A stretch of 64,000 bases of DNA from Poa pratensis (Eukaryota; Streptophyta; Magnoliopsida; Poales; Poaceae), in contig CAMZMU010000111.1 of the NCBI GenBank assembly GCA_947311845.1, positions 23,907,023-23,971,022 on the forward strand, given 5' to 3'. The position numbers and the translations under genes are program-made. The stretch's first letter is position 1. The number at the start of each line of letters is the position of its first letter. Shown here piece after piece: positions 41,426-52,450 of this stretch. The notes beneath the pieces are model-generated. The model had not been told where the DNA came from. It worked only from the letters and a program-made list of their open reading frames with translations, and made no database searches.

Positions 41426-44250
41426 TCGTCCTCGAGATTCCTGTTGCTCGTTGAATAAATACGGATACTCTGTCCTCAGCAAATCTTCGCGCTCCCAGGT
41501 TGCCTCTTCCTCTGTGTGCTTGTCCCACTGAACCTTGTAGGACTTAGTGACTTTGCTGCGAGTGCGGCGTTCTGACTCATCCAAGATTCTGACGGGGTGT
41601 TCCTCGTAAGTCAGTTCGCTGCTCAACTCCAGTTCCTTAAAATCAGCCTGCTTGGTTGGTGGTGAGATGCACTTCCTGAGCTGGGATACGTGGAAGACGT
41701 CGTGTACTCCAGCTAATTCCTCTGGCAGTTCTAGCTGGTAGGCTACTGATCCTTTCTTTGCCATAATCTTGAAAGGTCCGATGAATCTTGGGGCAAGCTT
41801 TCCTTTAACGTGGAATCTCTTCAGTCCTTTGAGAGGTGTTACTCGAAGATAGACATAGTCGTTTTCTTCGAAGTGAATCTGACGGTGTCGTCGGTCATAA
41901 TAACTTTTCTGGCGGGATTGTGCTGCCTTGAGCCGGTCCCGTATCAGACGTACTTGCTTTTCTGCCTCCATCAAATCATCGGGCTTGAAGATCTTGCGGT
42001 CCCCAACTTCAGACCAGTTGAGTGGGGTTCGGCATTTCCTTCCATACAGGGCTTCAAAGGGTGACATCTTCAGGCTGCCTTGGTAGCTGTTGTTGTATGA
42101 GAACTCTGCATAAGGTAAACTATCTTCCCAACCTGCTCCATAGGCGAGCACACACGAGCGGAGCATATCCTCTAGGATTTGATTGACTCGCTCGGTCTGA
42201 CCGTCTGTCTGCGGATGATAAGCTGTGCTGAAGGATAGCTTTGTCCCCATGGCATGATGTAGGCTTGTCCAAAATTTGGAGGTGAATTGGGTGCCTCTAT
42301 CCGACACAATGGTCTTTGGGACTCCGTGGAGTTTGACAATCTTGTTCACATAGAGTTGTGCCAGTTGGTCCGAGCGGTATGTCGTCTTGACGGGGATAAA
42401 ATGGGATACCTTCGTCAAACGGTCGACAATGACCCAAATAGAATCATTTCCCCGGCTGGACTTGGGAAGTCCTACAATGAAATCCATGCTTATGTTGTCC
42501 CATTTCCACTCGGGTACCTTAAGGGGTTGGAGGTATCCGGCGGGTTTCTGATGCTCGGCCTTCACTAGGTTGCATACATTGCAGCTTGCGACGTAGTAGG
42601 CGATATCCTTCTTCATACCTGACCACCAGAATGTTTGCCTCAAGTCTGGTACATCTTGGTGCCTCCCGGGTGAATGGAATAAGCAGACTCGTGGGCTTCC
42701 CTGAGAATCTGCTGTATCAGTGTGGCCTTGTAGGGTACACAAAGGCGAGTAACAAAACGGAGTACTCCTTGGCTGTCTAATGAAAAGTCCTTGGCCTGGC
42801 CCAACGGTATCTTGGTCTTGATCTTGCATAGGTCGGGGTCGTTGGCCTGCTCGGTCTTTATTTCTTCTTCCAGGTCTGGCTTCACCTCCAGGTGCTTAGG
42901 TAGGCCTTGTTTCCCACGCACAAGTTTAGCTTTGCGAATTCTTTCTCCAGACTTGGCCGTACTTTAGGGGGCTTCCGGCTCAGAGCATCGGCTACCACGT
43001 TGGCCTTCCCGGGATGATAATGAATCCCGAGGTCGTAGTCCTTGATTACTTCTAGCCATCTTCTTTGCCTTAGATTAAGGTCAGGCTGGGTGAAGATATA
43101 CTTCAAGCTTTTGTGGTCCGTGTAGATCTCGCACCTTCGACCAATAAGGTGATGTCGCCAAGTCTTCAAGGCGAGTATGACAGCGGCTAGCTCCAAGTCG
43201 TGGGTGGGGTAGTTGAGCTCGTGCGTCTTGAGTTGCCTTGACACATATGCAATGACCTTTCCTTCTTGCATGAGTACGGCGCCTAGCCCATTTCTGCAGG
43301 CGTCACAGTATACGGTAAAATCTTTGGCATCATCAGGCAACACTAGAATTGGGGCGGTGGTTAACCGAGTCTTCAATTCGTTGAAACTGTCTTCACACTC
43401 GTCTGTCCAGGCATACTTGCGATTTTTCTTCAATAACTCCGTCATGGGCTTGGCTATCTTGGAAAAGTTCTCAATGAATCTGCGGTAGTAACCCGCCAAG
43501 CCTAGGAAGCTCCTGATTTCCGACACATTGGTGGGGGTCTTCCAGTTTAGTACATCGGAGATCTTGTTGGGGTTTACAGCCACACCGGCTCCAGATAACA
43601 CATGCCCTAGGAATTCCACTTCCTGTAACCAGAACTGGCATTTGCTGTATTTGGCATAAAGTTGTTGCTCACGCATTCTCCCAGAACCATTCTGAGGTGC
43701 TCGGCGTGCTCCTCTTCATTTTTGGAGTAGATGAGGATGTCATCGATAAACACCACAACAAACTTGTCGAGATACTCCATGAATACCTTGTTCATCATGC
43801 CCATGAAGTAGGCTGGAGCATTTGTTAGACCGAACGACATGACTGTGCATTCATACAGGCCATATCTTGTGGTGAAGGCGGTCTTGGGAATATCACTTTC
43901 TCGAATTTTCAGCTGATAGTATCCCGTGCGGAGATCAATCTTGGAAAATACTCGGGCACCACGGAGTTGGTCGAACAAATCATTGATTCTTGGGAGTGGG
44001 TACTTATTCTTGATGGTGACGTCATTGAGAGCACGATAGTCAATACATAATCAGAGGGTACCATCGCTCTTCTTTGCAAATAAAACCGGTGATCCCCACG
44101 GTGAAATGCTTGGGCGGATGAATTTCTTCTGAATCAGTTCATCAAGCTGCTTCTTTAGTTCTACTAGCTCGGGACTTGTCATACGGTAATGCTTCTTGAA
44201 TATTGGGTTTGTTCCCGGAATTACTTCAATAGCAAACTCAATATCACGAT
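41414..44250 (-). pseudogene. Element C pol: RT, RNase H, integrase, chromodomain (frameshifted)
   Basis: From 44250 downward the reverse transcriptase is recognisable. It includes [14 protein letters not shown] and [20 protein letters not shown] (about 43730-43770). An in-frame TGA near 44050 replaces an Arg codon. RNase H follows ([39 protein letters not shown]). Integrase comes next (Asp116, Asp177 and Glu213 of the last open segment: ISMDFIVGLP, VSDRGTQFTS, QTDGQTERVNQ). A C-terminal chromodomain (EEHPVRILDESERRTRSKV ... YKVQWDKHTEEEATWE) matches Tekay-lineage elements. The frame changes at about 43640, 42900 and 42700, so the polyprotein is not translatable as one chain. The N-terminal part of RT is cut by element D. 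Confidence 0.9.
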
Positions 44251-45289
44251 TGTCGGCCCAGTGGAATCTAGGGTATCACGGGCCAGGCCTCCACAGGCCC
44301 ACGACAATATACGGAAGATTTCACCAAGTCAGCTTGAGGAGGCCTCATGAGGCAGGTTCCCTCGAGAGGGCCTCTTCAGGGCCTCGAGAGGATCTCACCC
44401 TCGAGAGGCCACCTCCGCAGCCGAAATACGGCTAAGTCCGGATGAGGAAACTCATCCCCTCGCGAGGACCCCCTCGCGAGATTCCCTCGTGAGGGCAGAA
44501 GCTCTGCACCCGCTGCAGAGCGCACATGGCCTCTGTGCGCGCCACAGAGTGACGCGCGTGACTGGGCGTGGTGACGCCCACGCCGCAGTTGCCACTTTTG
44601 TGCTAAAGGTGGTCAACAAAGCAGCACCAAGCAAAGCGGACTACAAGAATTGCCATTTCCGTGCTAAGGGGACCGTGGCTCGCTACGCGCCAAGCCAACG
44701 TCACCGTGGGGCGCGCCGCAGAGCTCTGCGCGCCCAGGCTTATCGTCCTTTGGCCGGTGGCTTTTGCAGCAGGGAAGGACAAGCTCTTCTGCCATGGACC
44801 AAGTCTATGGACACGCTCCTGGCCGTGCACCGTCCTCCACCTCTGTCGCCATGTGGTTACCCTTCCCGCCCAAGGGCAATAAGGGAAGAGGTCCGGGGCT
44901 CATATAAAAGCAGGCGGTGTACGACCAAAGGGAGGGATCCATCCAGCCATTCACACCCAGAGCTCACTGGTTAGCAAGGAAGAAGAGCAAGTTCTCCTTC
45001 CGCAGTAGTTCCACCATAGCAGAAGCTTGACCCTCGACAAGCACCGTTTGTACTGTAACCTCTTCAAGCAGTGCAATACAGACAAGCAGGACGTAGGGCT
45101 TTTACACCTCACGGTGGGCCTGAACCTGGGTAGAAGACTCGTGTGTATCTCTGCCGTGATGTCCCTCAGCGAGCTCGCCGAGCACCGTCGCCGAGGCAGC
45201 TGAGGGTTGCTTGACGCGTGTTTCAGCCCCTTACTCGATACTAGACATCCGTGAGACATACCCCTAGTTCCTGGGACTACTCTCCGACA
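44251..45289 (+). repeat. 5' LTR of element D
   Basis: A 1039-bp LTR defined by the inverted termini TGTCGG/CCGACA and by the adjoining primer site. No second copy is present in the window. Its middle contains many CTCGAGAGG-like short repeats (44350-44470). Confidence 0.8.
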
Positions 45290-45291
45290 TT

Positions 45292-45311
45292 TGGCGCGCC
45301 AGGTAGGGGGC
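45292..45311 (+). other. Element D primer-binding site
   Basis: TGGCGCGCCAGGTAGGGGGC lies two bases after the LTR end. This is the form seen in Tat-lineage gypsy elements. Confidence 0.8.
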
Positions 45312-45340
45312 TGAGGCGCGTCTTCAACCTCTCCTTCGCC

Positions 45341-48300
45341 ATGGCCGAGACTCGAGCTGAGCGCCTCGCGCGCAGGACCTCTGGCAGGGTCAACACCGAG
45401 CCTGTCGCGAACCGCCCGCGCGGTCGTCCGCGCACCAACACCGCTCCAGGGCCCTCCGCCAACCCCGAGCCCCGCATCGAGCACCCAGAGGACGACGACG
45501 TCGAGGAGGAGGCTTCCTCCTTGCACCCGTCCAGGGACCCAGGCGCTTCTTCGCAGAGTAGAGCCGCTCCGAACCCGAGTGCTGCTCTGCTCATGGCGGA
45601 CGAGCTGCTGCGCTACCGCCCAGCGCAGGCGGGCTTCGACGACTGGATCAACCGCATCGCCGAGCTCGTCCACGCCACCGTGCCTGCTGCAACAGCAGCG
45701 CCCTCGCGCTCGCTGGTGCACCATTCTACTGGGCGCGCAGGAGGCATAGCGCATGGCGCTCCTCCTCCACCACCGCCTCCGCCACCTCCTCCAGAAGAAC
45801 CACCAGCTGGGCCACCTGCTGGCCACAACCGCGCTCCCTCGCACGCCTCCTCGCCGCACGACTGCATGATAGTGCAGCGCGCACCAGAGGACGCGCGTGT
45901 GGAGATCGAGCGCCAGAGGGACCGCCACAACCGCGCCGTCCAAGAGATCGCCGCCGCAGGGCGCCAGAACCGCCACACGCTCGCAAACGGCGCCGTGGTG
46001 TACGCCACGGGCTGTTCTGCGTTGACGCGCGAGCTGCGCCGCGTCGTCTGGCCCGTCAAGTTCAAGCCGGACCTGCCTCCGCGCTACGACGGTCGGACGA
46101 ACCCACTGGAGTTCCTGCAGCTCTACACCGTGTCCATTCAGGCCGCGGGAGGCGACGACAAGGTGATGGCCAACTGGTTCGTCATGGCCCTCAAGGACGC
46201 AGCCCTCTCGTGGCTGCTGAACCTCCCCGAGAGCACCATCAGCACTTGGGAGGAGCTCTGCAAGTGCTTCGTGGCGAACTTCAAGGGCACGTACGAGCGC
46301 GCTCTCACCTACAACGACCTCTGCGCTGTGGGCCAAAAGCCTGGTGAGACCCTCCGCAAGTTCATTCAGCGCTTCAGCCAAGTTCGCAACAAGATCCCGA
46401 ACATCCCCGACACGCAGGTCATCTCCGCCTTCAAGGCAGGGGTCACGGACACCAGGATGCTCGAGAAGCTGGGCATCCATGACACCCTCACCTCTGTGGT
46501 GAAGCTGTTCGACCTGGCGGACAAATGCGCCAAGGCTGAAGAGGGCCGCCTCTTCGTCAAGAACGAGCCAAGAACGGAGCCTGCTGAGGGGTCCAAGCCC
46601 AAGAAGAAGGCCAGCGAGAAGCGCAAGACCACGGCTGTCCTCGCGGCAGAGCCTGACGCCAAGCAGAAGCGCGTGGCCCCTCCAGCCGCTCCTAAGGCCG
46701 CCAAAAAGGACGAGCGCCCGTACTGCATCCTCCACAAAAGGCACAACCACTCCACAGAGGACTGCTGGGAGCTCAAGAAGCTCAGCGAGGGCCGCGAGCA
46801 GCGCGAACAGCGCCAGGGCCGCGATGGCCGCAATGGCCGTCCTCGCGGGGGCAGGCGCTACAGCAACAACAACAACTACTACTACCAGCAGAACCCCCAG
46901 GCGAACGCTGTCCAGCCAAACCAGAACGACAATCTCCCTGACGAGAATCCTGGGGGCTACCAGGCCCCTCGAGGGGCTGCGTGCATCCTCGGCGGGGCTC
47001 AGGCGCCCAAGTCCAACCGCCACTTCAAGCAGCTCTCTCGCGAGGTCAATGCCGCACTCCCTGGGATTGAGGCGTCCAAACCCCTCAAGTGGTCACAGTT
47101 CCCCATCACTTTCGACTCCAGCGACCACCCCAAGTCCACTGTGGCTGTGGGCACCATCCCTCTGGTGTGCACCCCCACCATCAACAACATTGCCGTCACC
47201 AAGACGCTCATTGATGGGGGTGCAGGCCTGAACGTCATCTCTGTTGAGACCTTCGAGAAGCTTCAGGTGCCCTACGAGAGGCTCATGCCCACCAGGCCCT
47301 TCTCGGGGGTGACAGATGGCACTACTACCCCTCTGGGGCAAGTGAGGCTCCCAGTCACCTTTGGGACAGAGCAGAACTACCGCACGGAGTTCATCGACTT
47401 CGACGTCGCGCACATTGGCCTGCCCTACAACGCCATCCTCGGCTACCCCGCCCTCGCGAAGTTCATGGCTGTCACTCACCACGCCTACAACATCGTCAAG
47501 ATCCCAGGCTGCAGTGACACCATAACTATCCGTGGCCAGGTCCAGGACGCCATGCGCTCTGTTGAGCACGCCTACAAGGACGCTGCAGCAGCATTTCCTG
47601 CTGACGAGGATGCTCTGGAACCCCTCGAGAGGCCCGCAAAGAAGAAGCAGCTGTCTTCTCAGGTGATGGCAGCCATAGAAAGGGTGCCTCAGGACATCAG
47701 CACAATTACTCGAGGCGTCAAGCGCATGATGGTCAGTAGTGACTCCACCAGCCAGGGCCAAGATGCGGGCAGCAGTGTCGCAGCGTACTTTGAAGAGGTC
47801 CACCACCTCGAGAAGCGCTTCAAGGGTATGGAGCTCAGGAGCGGCCAAACCGCGCCAGGACTACCTCCAGGAGGCCACCTGTTGGCGTTCTTGGAAAATC
47901 GACCCATGGACTGGATGGCAGAAGTGGTGAAGTACCTGCAAGATGGGACCCTCCCCGAGGATGAGGCAGGGGCAGAAGAAGTTGCTCAACAGGCCAAGGC
48001 ATATTGCCTCTTTGAGGGAAGTTTGTACCGTAAACGCCCCAATGGGGTCGCATTGCGGTGTATCTCCACAGAAGAAGGCCGCCAGCTGATCAGAGATGTG
48101 CACAGCGGGGAGTGCGGTTACCACTCCTCCCCACGTATCCTCGCGGGGAAAGTCTTCAGGAGTGGCTCGTATTGGCCCACTGCGCTTCTGGATGCAACCG
48201 CAGTAGTCATGACCTGTGAAGCATGTCAGTTATACACCAGAGGAGTTCACCAGCCTGCGCAGGGCCTACAAGTCATCCCGCCCTCCTGGCCCTTTGCGGC

Positions 48301-48925
48301 CTGGGGGCTGGACATCCTGGGACCTTTCCCACGAGCGCTCGAGGGCTATCGCTACCTCTATGTTGCCGTTGATGAGTTCACCAGATGGACAGAATTTGAG
48401 CCTGTGTGCAACATCCCGGCAAGGTCAGCTGTCAAGTTCGTCAAGAGCCTAATTGGGCGCTTTGGCGTGCCAAGTCGCATCACGACAAGCAGTGGCACAC
48501 AGTTCACATCCTCAGGAGGATCCTCTCCAGGGAAGGCCTCCACAAGCTCTCGCCTATGTGGGAAGGACCCTACAAGGTCACGCACATCTCCAGGCCTGGC
48601 GCGGTGCGGCTCGAGACAGAAGACGGCATCCCCGTCAAGAACCCGTGGAACATTCAGCATCTACGCAAGTTCTACCCGTGACCATGTCACGTCAGGCATT
48701 TTTTGTCTCAAGAGGGAGGCGCTACGCCATCATATCCCCGAGCTTGACAAAGCCTTTCCCTCCACGAGGGCTACATCATCTGAGCTCTCTCTACAATGCG
48801 TCGCCTGGGGCCGCGAGATGACTCAGCCACTCCGTGTGGAACCCCATGCTCAGACATGGCGGAACTCTATCCCAAGCTCAGACATGGCGAACTCTATTTT
48901 GGCCACGCCAAATGTAACAAACTAA
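45341..48925 (+). CDS. Element D gag-protease-integrase fusion lacking RT
   Basis: The frame is open from upstream (45251), but MAETRAERLARRTSGRVN at 45341 is the natural start. Features in order: a Pro-rich linker; a retrotransposon-gag capsid (FLQLYTVSIQAAGGDDKVMA ... WEELCKCFVANF); a Tat-style zinc knuckle YCILHKRHNHSTEDC; an aspartic protease with LIDGGAGLNVIS (near 47207-47240); then, instead of RT and RNase H, a jump to the integrase zinc finger (VHSGECGYH ... CEACQLY) and GLDILGPFP. The second catalytic position reads ITTSSGTQFTS, so the expected Asp is gone. After that a deletion or frameshift makes the last 130 or so residues spurious. The true C terminus is in another frame at about 48535-48681. 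Confidence 0.85.
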   Translation: MAETRAERLARRTSGRVNTEPVANRPRGRPRTNTAPGPSANPEPRIEHPEDDDVEEEASSLHPSRDPGASSQSRAAPNPSAALLMADELLRYRPAQAGFDDWINRIAELVHATVPAATAAPSRSLVHHSTGRAGGIAHGAPPPPPPPPPPPEEPPAGPPAGHNRAPSHASSPHDCMIVQRAPEDARVEIERQRDRHNRAVQEIAAAGRQNRHTLANGAVVYATGCSALTRELRRVVWPVKFKPDLPPRYDGRTNPLEFLQLYTVSIQAAGGDDKVMANWFVMALKDAALSWLLNLPESTISTWEELCKCFVANFKGTYERALTYNDLCAVGQKPGETLRKFIQRFSQVRNKIPNIPDTQVISAFKAGVTDTRMLEKLGIHDTLTSVVKLFDLADKCAKAEEGRLFVKNEPRTEPAEGSKPKKKASEKRKTTAVLAAEPDAKQKRVAPPAAPKAAKKDERPYCILHKRHNHSTEDCWELKKLSEGREQREQRQGRDGRNGRPRGGRRYSNNNNYYYQQNPQANAVQPNQNDNLPDENPGGYQAPRGAACILGGAQAPKSNRHFKQLSREVNAALPGIEASKPLKWSQFPITFDSSDHPKSTVAVGTIPLVCTPTINNIAVTKTLIDGGAGLNVISVETFEKLQVPYERLMPTRPFSGVTDGTTTPLGQVRLPVTFGTEQNYRTEFIDFDVAHIGLPYNAILGYPALAKFMAVTHHAYNIVKIPGCSDTITIRGQVQDAMRSVEHAYKDAAAAFPADEDALEPLERPAKKKQLSSQVMAAIERVPQDISTITRGVKRMMVSSDSTSQGQDAGSSVAAYFEEVHHLEKRFKGMELRSGQTAPGLPPGGHLLAFLENRPMDWMAEVVKYLQDGTLPEDEAGAEEVAQQAKAYCLFEGSLYRKRPNGVALRCISTEEGRQLIRDVHSGECGYHSSPRILAGKVFRSGSYWPTALLDATAVVMTCEACQLYTRGVHQPAQGLQVIPPSWPFAAWGLDILGPFPRALEGYRYLYVAVDEFTRWTEFEPVCNIPARSAVKFVKSLIGRFGVPSRITTSSGTQFTSSGGSSPGKASTSSRLCGKDPTRSRTSPGLARCGSRQKTASPSRTRGTFSIYASSTRDHVTSGIFCLKREALRHHIPELDKAFPSTRATSSELSLQCVAWGREMTQPLRVEPHAQTWRNSIPSSDMANSILATPNVTN
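48535..48681 (+). pseudogene. Element D pol C terminus in a shifted frame
   Basis: Reads LHKLSPMWEGPYKVTHISRP to NIQHLRKFYP and a stop. This is the standard end of Tat-lineage pol, displaced from the main ORF by the deletion after GTQFTSSG. Confidence 0.75.
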
Positions 48926-49815
48926 TTCATCTCAGCATGAAACCATGTGGCAGCCCTCGCGCGCCTGTTTTGTAATATTGCTGTGGTAAGCGGTTAATTT
49001 TCTGCAATCGTGCACGCTCATACGTACCCCCATGCGTATCTCGCGAGCGGGGGCCGAGCACGGTGCCTGTGCCTCGGGACCATCCCGGCCGCATCGCAAA
49101 ACCCAATGGCTCCGAGCTCTGAACTCACGGGCTCGCTCCCATGCATGTCACCTCATCGCGAGCTCTGAACTCATGGGCAGCTCCCGTGCACGTCACCTCA
49201 CCAAGGACCTTGGTGCTTATTCTCCTCGTGAGACACACATAGGGAACTTATGAGCGTGTGTGAGTTGTACAACCATGCATTGCTTGTGGGTATGCCCATT
49301 GCTCTTACGCAGGAAGACAAGGCTTGGAGATCAGCCGCAGACAGCCTCGAGAACAAGGGAGCCTCGCCAGGGAGCAAGGTGCCCTCCACAGGCAGTCGCC
49401 TCGCGAAGCTAAGTCTAAGACTTGTTTAAAATTTCCTTCGCTGGTTTTCGCCTCTCGAGGCCTCCCTCTCTTTTTCTCCTGCGCCTCTCGAGTGTTTTTC
49501 TCTCTTACGCCCCATGGGCCGCTTGCACGCCTAAGGGGGCTCACGAGCATCGCGCCTCGAGAGCCCTTACCTCTCTAAGCCTCACGCACCCCCCGGCCTT
49601 GCTGAAGCCCTGACTCGCATACCGACGCGGCGGTGCTGATTGCGCTAAGAGAAGGGTCCTGATGACGTAGAGCACAAATGACATGGAAAAAGAGATAAAA
49701 GCCTCACGAGAGGCGCATAATCAAACACGGCATGTTCAGACATGGTTCTTTACAAATAAAGGGCTTAATAACCTAAGATAAGTTGTGCACAGGCGCATCT
49801 CGCCACAGGAGTAGC
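48926..49815 (+). other. Element D post-pol spacer
   Basis: Non-coding DNA containing a duplicated GAGCTCTGAACTCA block (about 49107-49185) and CTCGAG-rich patches. No PPT or 3' LTR was found. Confidence 0.5.
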
Positions 49816-50450
49816 TCAAGAAGAAGAAGCATCTTCATCGCTCTCCTCGCCGCCCTCGTCGCTGCCCTCCTCGGCGTCCTCCTTGCCTTCGTCCTCCTGA
49901 GCAGCCACCCTCTTGAAGCGCTTGATGTAGGCCTCCACGTCAGGCCACACCTTGGTCTGCAGCTCGGAGAAGTGCTCGTGCGCGACAGGTGTGATCACAG
50001 TCTGGAAGTCGAAGGTGGGCTGCGAGTGCGCAAGGTTGGAGAAGATGCGGCACACGGCAACACCAAGGAGCTTGCGGCTCTCCTCCTCGGCAAGCTCGTC
50101 GACGTTCGCCATGGCCTCCTCAAGCTTGGCAAGGAGCTGCCCGAAGAAGGTGAGGTACGCCGCGGCGTTGTCGTCACCTCCAGAGGGGACAGCTGGAGCC
50201 TCGACCTCCAGGCGGTCCAGCAGGGCGCACCCGCGCCTCACCAAGGACTTGAACATGCGCCTGCGGGTCTTCGTCAGGACCTTCTGCGCCACCGCCTGGT
50301 GGCGAGCCTGCTCGACGAGGGCCACGGTAGGCTCCACTTGCTCCTGGAGCGAGTGGAGATCCTCCCTCAGCAGGGCGAGCTCTTGTTCCGCGGCCTCCTT
50401 GGCGTCTTTGGCTGCCTGAACAAAATCAGTGCGGGTCCAAAAGATGGCCC
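49816..50450 (-). CDS. Element D antisense ORF (extra ORF of Tat elements)
   Basis: This ORF is antisense to gag-pol. It is coherent from about FVQAAKDAKEAAEQELALLR to an acidic C terminus (EDEGKEDAEEGSDEGGEESD). The first 60-70 residues look like a coiled coil (LLREDLHSLQEQVEPTVALV). The middle is globular (CRIFSNLAHSQPTFDFQTVI). Extra ORFs, some antisense, are known from Tat-lineage elements downstream of pol. Their function is unknown. The first 20 or so residues as read from 50484 belong to element C sequence across the fusion, so the natural N terminus is missing. Confidence 0.6.
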
Positions 50451-50660
50451 AAAGGTGAAACGGAAAAACGGTGTTTGGCAACAAAATCCTTCGAGATGAA
50501 AGAGTGGGAAGCTCCAGAATCGAATAAAATCAGTGCGGGTTTAGTGTTGATAGTACACGTACCAAGCACTACGTCTGCAGCTTCATAGGCCTCCTCTGCT
50601 AACATGTGGTGCACACGTGCGACTTGAGGTGGCTTGATTGCACCCGCGGGTGGTTGTTGC
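50426..50660 (-). pseudogene. Element C protease fragment
   Basis: The aspartic protease begins ALILFDSGASHSFISKDFVA (Asp near 50522) and is lost at the fusion to element D after SVSPLGHLLDP. Its frame differs from that of gag, with a shift near 50640-50660. Confidence 0.8.
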
Positions 50661-51732
50661 TGGAGTTGCTGTTGTTGCCGTTGTGGAGAGGACAATCCTT
50701 GATGTAGTGTCCTGTCTTGCCGCACTTGAAACAGGAGTTCTCCCTCTTGCAATCATCCACGAGTGGGCGCTTGTGGTAGAATCCTTCCCGGGGATATCCT
50801 TCTTTCCTGGGCTGGTTCCAAGAGTTCGTAGGAGCTGAAGTATGATTGTTGGGCTGCCAAGTACGTGGCTTTGACGATCCCCCGTCATGCTGGTTCTTAC
50901 GGGGCTCGAACTTCCTCTTGTGGGAGTCATAGATTGAGCGGTGTTCTTTTTCTGAAATCAGCGCCGTGTTGATCAGGGACTGGAAATCTGGGAATTGTAG
51001 GACACTGAGCTGAGTCTTTATCGTTTGGTGCATCCCATGAAGAAACCTATCCTTCTTCTTTTCATCTGTGCTGATGTCATCAGGTGCGTAGCGAGCAAGG
51101 TTGTTAAATTTCGTCAGATATTCACCGACGGACCTGCTGCCTTGGGTAAGGGCCAGAAATTCTTGCTGTTTCATTTTGATGACGCTCGAGGGGATATAGG
51201 CTCGGCGGAATGCTTCCTGAAATTCCGTCCAAGTGAGCAGGGGTCCATCGCCCCTTGCCTCCTTTTGGTTGTCCCACCAAATGCTGGCAGGGCCTTCAAG
51301 GTAGTGGGTGGCGAAGGGTACTTGGTCCAGCTCGTCCACGCGAGCAAGTTCCAGTTTCTTTCCCATAGCACGGAGCCAATCATCAGGCTCAAGTGGGTCA
51401 TCAGCATACGCGAACTTGGGTGGTTGTGTACGTTGAAAGTCTTGCAACTTTGAGCGGCCTGCGGTTGGAGCATTGCGGGCCTGCATGTATGTGCCAAACT
51501 CTCTCATGATCTGAGTCAGATGCTGGTTGTGACGTTCATCCATCATCATCATAAACTGACTTGGGCTTGGTTCCTGACTTGGTGGAGGAGGAGGAGGAGG
51601 TGGTTGCGGCGGCTCGGGATCCTCGCCAGCTTGTCGTGCGGAACGACGAACCGGGGTTCCTTGGCTGCCACTTGCACCAGTATTGGGCCTCATCCTGAAC
51701 TGTTGAATGTAACGGCGCGGATCATGAGCATC
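50599..51732 (-). CDS. Element C gag
   Basis: This is the capsid/nucleocapsid protein forming the virus-like particle of the element. The likely start is MDAHDPRRYIQQFRMRPN at 51732, although the frame is open from 51900. A Pro-rich segment is followed by the retrotransposon-gag core (FQRTQPPKFAYADDPLEPDD ... SIWWDNQKEA ... YIPSSVIKMKQQEFLAL) and a CCHC knuckle CFKCGKTGHYIKDC. The last 15 or so residues are out of frame after a shift near 50640-50660, past which protease continues in another frame. Confidence 0.88.
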   Translation of the reverse strand, partial: DAHDPRRYIQQFRMRPNTGASGSQGTPVRRSARQAGEDPEPPQPPPPPPPPSQEPSPSQFMMMMDERHNQHLTQIMREFGTYMQARNAPTAGRSKLQDFQRTQPPKFAYADDPLEPDDWLRAMGKKLELARVDELDQVPFATHYLEGPASIWWDNQKEARGDGPLLTWTEFQEAFRRAYIPSSVIKMKQQEFLALTQGSRSVGEYLTKFNNLARYAPDDISTDEKKKDRFLHGMHQTIKTQLSVLQFPDFQSLINTALISEKEHRSIYDSHKRKFEPRKNQHDGGSSKPRTWQPNNHTSAPTNSWNQPRKEGYPREGFYHKRPLVDDCKRENSCFKCGKTGHYIKDCPLHNGNNSNSSNNHPRVQSSHLKSHVCTTC

Positions 51733-52450
51733 CATATGGGGAAGGTGCAACATCCAATGAAAAACCAAATGGGGAAAACATAGTTTGCAAAAGAAACACA
51801 AGCATGATGTTATACAATGGATGATGGGGTTACAAATCCAAGCACTCGCTATTATACAAAGATGCAAGCTAAAGATACAAGCTACTCGCATATGATACAA
51901 AGTACAAGCACAGGGTACAAGCTGCCGAGTGCAACTCTCCCACTACGTTATTCAAGCACGCGATACATCGGAAGGTATGGTACACTAAGCGATGTCGTCT
52001 CCAAGCGTCTAGAACTCCATCTCGAGGGGTGTCGCTGGTGTGGTGGTGTCGAGAGGCTCCTCCGCGGGACTGTAGTCGGGTGAAGCGCGGTCGTCACGGG
52101 AGTCTCCGGAGTGACTCTGCGGCTTGGCCTGAACGCGACGACGCTGAGACCGAACGGGAGAGGTGTGCGAGTAGAAGTAAGTGGCGCTGCGAGTGCGGGG
52201 AGGTGGCGCCTGAGCGGTAGACGAGGAGTGGCGGGCAAGCCCCCTCCTAATCTGCTCGAGGGAACTGAGCCTAAAGGTGGGGAGACTAGGTGGGCGAGCA
52301 GGAGTGCCGGACCTAGAAGCTCGTGTGATCTCGGCCAAGGCCACGTTGGCGCGAAGCGAGCCAAGCTGGAGGAGGGTGGTGCGGAGGTACTGGTGGAGGT
52401 GAGTGGTGTACTGAATAAGGGCGGAGAGAGGTGAGCTAGGGTCACCTGGG
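51733..52450 (-). other. Element C leader upstream of gag
   Basis: This is the leader region. A minus-strand frame that ends at 52009 starts inside the 134-bp foreign flank, so it is chimeric and not a natural protein. The right border at 52450/52451 is the junction with the duplicated flank. Confidence 0.65.

Larger units (their letters stand above)
44251..50425 (+). mobile_element. Element D: Tat-type gypsy, internally deleted and 3'-truncated
   Basis: This plus-strand element inserted in element C's pol. The 5' LTR (44251-45289) begins TGTCGG and ends CCGACA, and is followed by a TGGCGCGCCAGGTAGGGGGC primer site. It has gag, protease, a partial integrase, the pol C terminus and an antisense ORF, but no reverse transcriptase and no 3' LTR. 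At about 50420 it fuses directly to element C's protease. Element C also lacks the rest of its protease and the start of RT there, so a deletion removed D's 3' end together with part of C. Confidence 0.85.

Noticed and set aside
44951..47023. 690-residue minus-strand ORF opposite element D gag
   Set aside because: It is a shadow of the GC-rich gag-protease frame: low-complexity Arg/Val/Leu/Ala composition, no domains, and it spans the LTR/PBS border.
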